From positions 3,782,001-3,846,000 of the forward strand of contig NZ_CP064266.1 in NCBI RefSeq assembly GCF_022811845.1: 64,000 nt of DNA, given 5' to 3'. A program made the position numbers and the translations under genes. Within the stretch, counting starts at the first letter, position 1. Each line of letters begins with the position of its first letter. This document shows positions 62,102 to 64,000 of this stretch, one piece after another. Under the pieces are notes generated by a model. The model was not told the DNA's origin. It made no database searches and was given only the letters and a program-made list of their open reading frames with translations. The stretch comes from Bacillus pseudomycoides. GTDB lineage: Bacteria > Bacillota > Bacilli > Bacillales > Bacillaceae_G.

Positions 62102-62695
62102 ATGAAAACACTATTAAAAATATTAGGGATAATTGCTGGAATGGCAGTAGTTGGTGTGGCACTTACTTATGGTATCTTATATTATCTTAATACTAGTAAA
62201 CCAGCTGCCAAAAAAGCACCAACTGCAGCTCCTGCAGTGGAAGTGTTGGCTGATAGTAAAGTAAAAGCAGAGAATGCGAAGCTGTTAGATAATGGGAATT
62301 ACTCATTGCCGAATAGTGATTTTAACAAAGACTTTAATTGGACTGATGAAAAAGTTCAGATTGCATTACATGAAATGGCACATCAAAAAGTAAAAGCAGA
62401 TCAAAAATGGGGTTATATTTTTATAACACAAGAACGAATTGAAAGTTTAATGGGGATTGTTAAGAGTGGTAATTTGAATCAAAAAAATGTATATATAGAT
62501 ATTTTAGAAAGATGGAAACAGGGGAAATATGAAAAAGTTGACGCTGATCATAATACGATTTGGAAATTACAAAGCGGAAATCTTGGGGAAGGTAAAGGTG
62601 TAATGTCACAAGAGGAACAGAAAGAGTTGGTTAATAAAGTTTTCATGCAAAAAGATACATTTTCAGGAAGTATGTTAATAGCGGGTGGGAAGTAG
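62102..62695 (+). CDS. DUF6241-like membrane-anchored protein
   Basis: I place the start at ATG 62102 (197 residues; MKTLLKILGIIAGMAVVGVA), which follows GGGGGGAATG; the in-frame ATG 62069 has GAAGGAAA very near and is possible. One membrane anchor and a KPAAKKAPTAAPA linker lead to an outer domain (SDFNKDFNWTDEKVQIALHE, MAHQKVKADQKWGYIFITQE, YIDILERWKQGKYEKVDADH). This matches a B. cereus-group family I recall as DUF6241. HEMAHQ looks like HExxH with Gln at the last place, so it is not a true zinc motif. Confidence 0.7.
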   Translation: MKTLLKILGIIAGMAVVGVALTYGILYYLNTSKPAAKKAPTAAPAVEVLADSKVKAENAKLLDNGNYSLPNSDFNKDFNWTDEKVQIALHEMAHQKVKADQKWGYIFITQERIESLMGIVKSGNLNQKNVYIDILERWKQGKYEKVDADHNTIWKLQSGNLGEGKGVMSQEEQKELVNKVFMQKDTFSGSMLIAGGK

Positions 62696-62749
62696 GAAGA
62701 AATAACTTGTAAAATATACATAATTATCTTGAAAAGGTTGTAGATGAAG

Positions 62750-62802
62750 AGGTGACTCTGAAAAATTGTCATGTAACGATTTTTTAGAGCGGCCTTTTTA
62801 TT
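62750..62802 (+). terminator. Long imperfect terminator
   Basis: AGGTGACTCTGAAAAATTGT pairs imperfectly with ACGATTTTTTAGAGCGGCCT (62750-62795), followed by TTTTA. The stretch 62803-63060 holds no gene. Confidence 0.5.
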
Positions 62803-63080
62803 TTGTTTAATTTATGCCGCTGTTTGTGGACAATAGACTCGCGCTGGAAAATTCAGTAAAGGTAAAGAAGTTAGTTAGAGGATTAACTGTTTGTAAAATC
62901 CTAATTGGTGAGAGGAAATTAAAGTGAATATTAAGTGCCTCTTATGCATCTACTAGAGCGGATTCGTGCAAAATATATCTGTAGTAGAAAAATTTCGGGA
63001 TAAATATCGATAGTTGAAATGAAGAAAGATAAACAAAGGGTAAGTGAATCGTACTTAGGCATTTTTAGGAGGGATTAAAT

Positions 63081-63983
63081 ATGAAAATAGGGTTAATCGG
63101 TTTAGGGAAAATGGGGTTGAATTTATGTCAAAATTTAATGGATAAGAATCATCAAGTTGTGGCGTATGATGTAAATGCAGATGCTGTAGAAGAAATAAAA
63201 GGGTATGGGGCGATAGGTGCATCTAATTTAGCTGAACTGATTCAATCCCTCGAAACACCAAGGATTTTATGGATTATGGTGCCACATGCTGTTGTGGATA
63301 ATGTAATTAATGAAATTACACCGCTTTTAAGCCAAGGGGATATTGTGATTGAAGCGGGTAATTCTTATTATAAGGAATCCATTCGTCGTTATGATGAACT
63401 TAAAAAAGCTGGTGTACATTTTATGGATGCAGGAACATCTGGGGGGACAGAAGGGGCTCGTCATGGTGCTTGTTATATGGTTGGAGGAGACCTAGAAGCA
63501 TGGGAAACTGTAGAGGCTGTATTTCGAGATACAGCTGTAGAAAATGGATATTTATATGCAGGAAAAGCAGGAAGTGGTCATTTTTTAAAAATGGTTCATA
63601 ATGGGATTGAATACGGTATGATGGCTGCGATTGGTGAAGGATTTGAAGTACTAGAGAAAAGTGAGTTTAATTATGACTATGAGAAAGTAGCAAGAGTATG
63701 GAATAATGGTTCAGTTATTCGCTCGTGGCTCATGGATTTAACGGAACGCGCATTTTCAAAGGATGCAAAGTTAGATGAAATAAAAGGAATTATGCATTCT
63801 TCAGGGGAAGGTAAATGGACAGTTGAAACAGCTCTTGATTTACAAGCAGCGACACCTGTTATTGCCCTTTCTTTATTAATGCGGTATCGTTCGCTTGAAA
63901 ATGACACATTTACAGGTAAAGTAGTAGCAGCACTGCGTAATGAATTTGGCGGACACGCTGTAGAAAAAAACGACAAAAAATAA
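63081..63983 (+). CDS. gnd: 6-phosphogluconate dehydrogenase, decarboxylating (short form)
   Basis: ATG 63081 follows AGGAGGG. The 300-residue protein is complete and has the Rossmann GLIGLGKMGLNLCQNL at 3-18, ILWIMVPHAVVDNV near 67, DAGTSGGTEGARHGACYMVG near 118 (substrate-binding S-G-G), and the catalytic Lys in GHFLKMVHNGIEYGMM near 170. The short form (~300 residues, YqeC type) usually uses NAD and lacks the long C-terminal helix region of the classic dimer. It oxidises 6-phosphogluconate to ribulose 5-phosphate and CO2. Confidence 0.93.
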   Translation: MKIGLIGLGKMGLNLCQNLMDKNHQVVAYDVNADAVEEIKGYGAIGASNLAELIQSLETPRILWIMVPHAVVDNVINEITPLLSQGDIVIEAGNSYYKESIRRYDELKKAGVHFMDAGTSGGTEGARHGACYMVGGDLEAWETVEAVFRDTAVENGYLYAGKAGSGHFLKMVHNGIEYGMMAAIGEGFEVLEKSEFNYDYEKVARVWNNGSVIRSWLMDLTERAFSKDAKLDEIKGIMHSSGEGKWTVETALDLQAATPVIALSLLMRYRSLENDTFTGKVVAALRNEFGGHAVEKNDKK

Positions 63984-64000
63984 ATGATTATCACAATGTA

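Noticed and set aside
62102..62695. HExxH protease motif (HEMAHQ) in the DUF6241-like protein
   Set aside because: The second zinc His position reads H-E-M-A-H, but there is no downstream Glu/His/Asp ligand pattern, and family members are not known as proteases.
1..64000. tRNA, rRNA, insertion sequences, integrase genes
   Set aside because: None were seen by reading; no transposase- or integrase-like protein is present.

Overview
The window is low-GC Firmicute DNA that fits the Bacillus cereus group. The evidence is the gene content: a complete bacillibactin (dhb) operon, spore-surface proteins with short collagen-like tracts and DUF4183 domains, tandem T-boxes before thrS, a tandem glycine riboswitch before an AGCS symporter, and many AGGAGG ribosome sites. 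Species cannot be fixed by reading alone.

Layout. 1-1900: the 3' end of an NRPS condensation-type gene and a PLP-dependent decarboxylase. 1960-6260: a decayed island of phage remnants (HTH protein, recU, arpU) mixed with spore-surface genes (one BclA-like, two DUF4183), repeated GAGCAC hairpins and very small ORFs. 6300-8760: VOC protein, alpha/beta hydrolase, DM13 protein. 9000-11700: a candidate small RNA, then two tandem ThiF/E1-like genes and a membrane-protein gene; only the first ThiF gene is intact. 11880-13620: a small acidic/basic protein, a cytochrome P450 fragment and a sigma-like gene split by an in-frame TAA. 14000-29400: Fur-controlled dhbACEBF, mbtH, an MFS exporter, an Sfp-type phosphopantetheinyl transferase and a chorismate-lyase-like gene, closed by a bidirectional terminator shared with an HU gene. 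29900-39000: mostly housekeeping or orphan genes (DUF3891, DinB, MBL, AGCS symporter with glycine riboswitch, HExxH protein, nucleotidyltransferase, YdbC-like). 39270-42600: rluF and thrS behind two T-boxes. 42770-45760: a Bce-type ABC transporter behind a BceR-like palindrome. 45830-47740: a dipeptide-type permease pair, the second gene frameshifted. 47740-54640: pyruvate oxidase, ZIP transporter, SMI1/KNR4 protein, aldehyde dehydrogenase, GNAT, histidine phosphatase. 54860-64000: divergent cold-shock-domain protein, GNATs, a broken spo0E-like gene, protoporphyrinogen oxidase, cspA-type gene with a ydjO-like neighbour, CPBP protease, DUF6241-like protein and 6-phosphogluconate dehydrogenase.

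How genes work together. DhbA, C and B make 2,3-dihydroxybenzoate, DhbE activates it, and DhbB carries it. DhbF adds Gly and Thr and cyclises the trimer, MbtH supports adenylation, the PPTase primes the carriers, and the MFS protein probably exports the product. Three consensus-like Fur sites precede dhbA.

The most unusual features are the tandem ThiF operon and the number of broken genes. Most broken genes carry either an in-frame TAA where Gln or Glu is expected, or a single-base loss in a short homopolymer. Read-level checking should decide between real decay and sequencing error.
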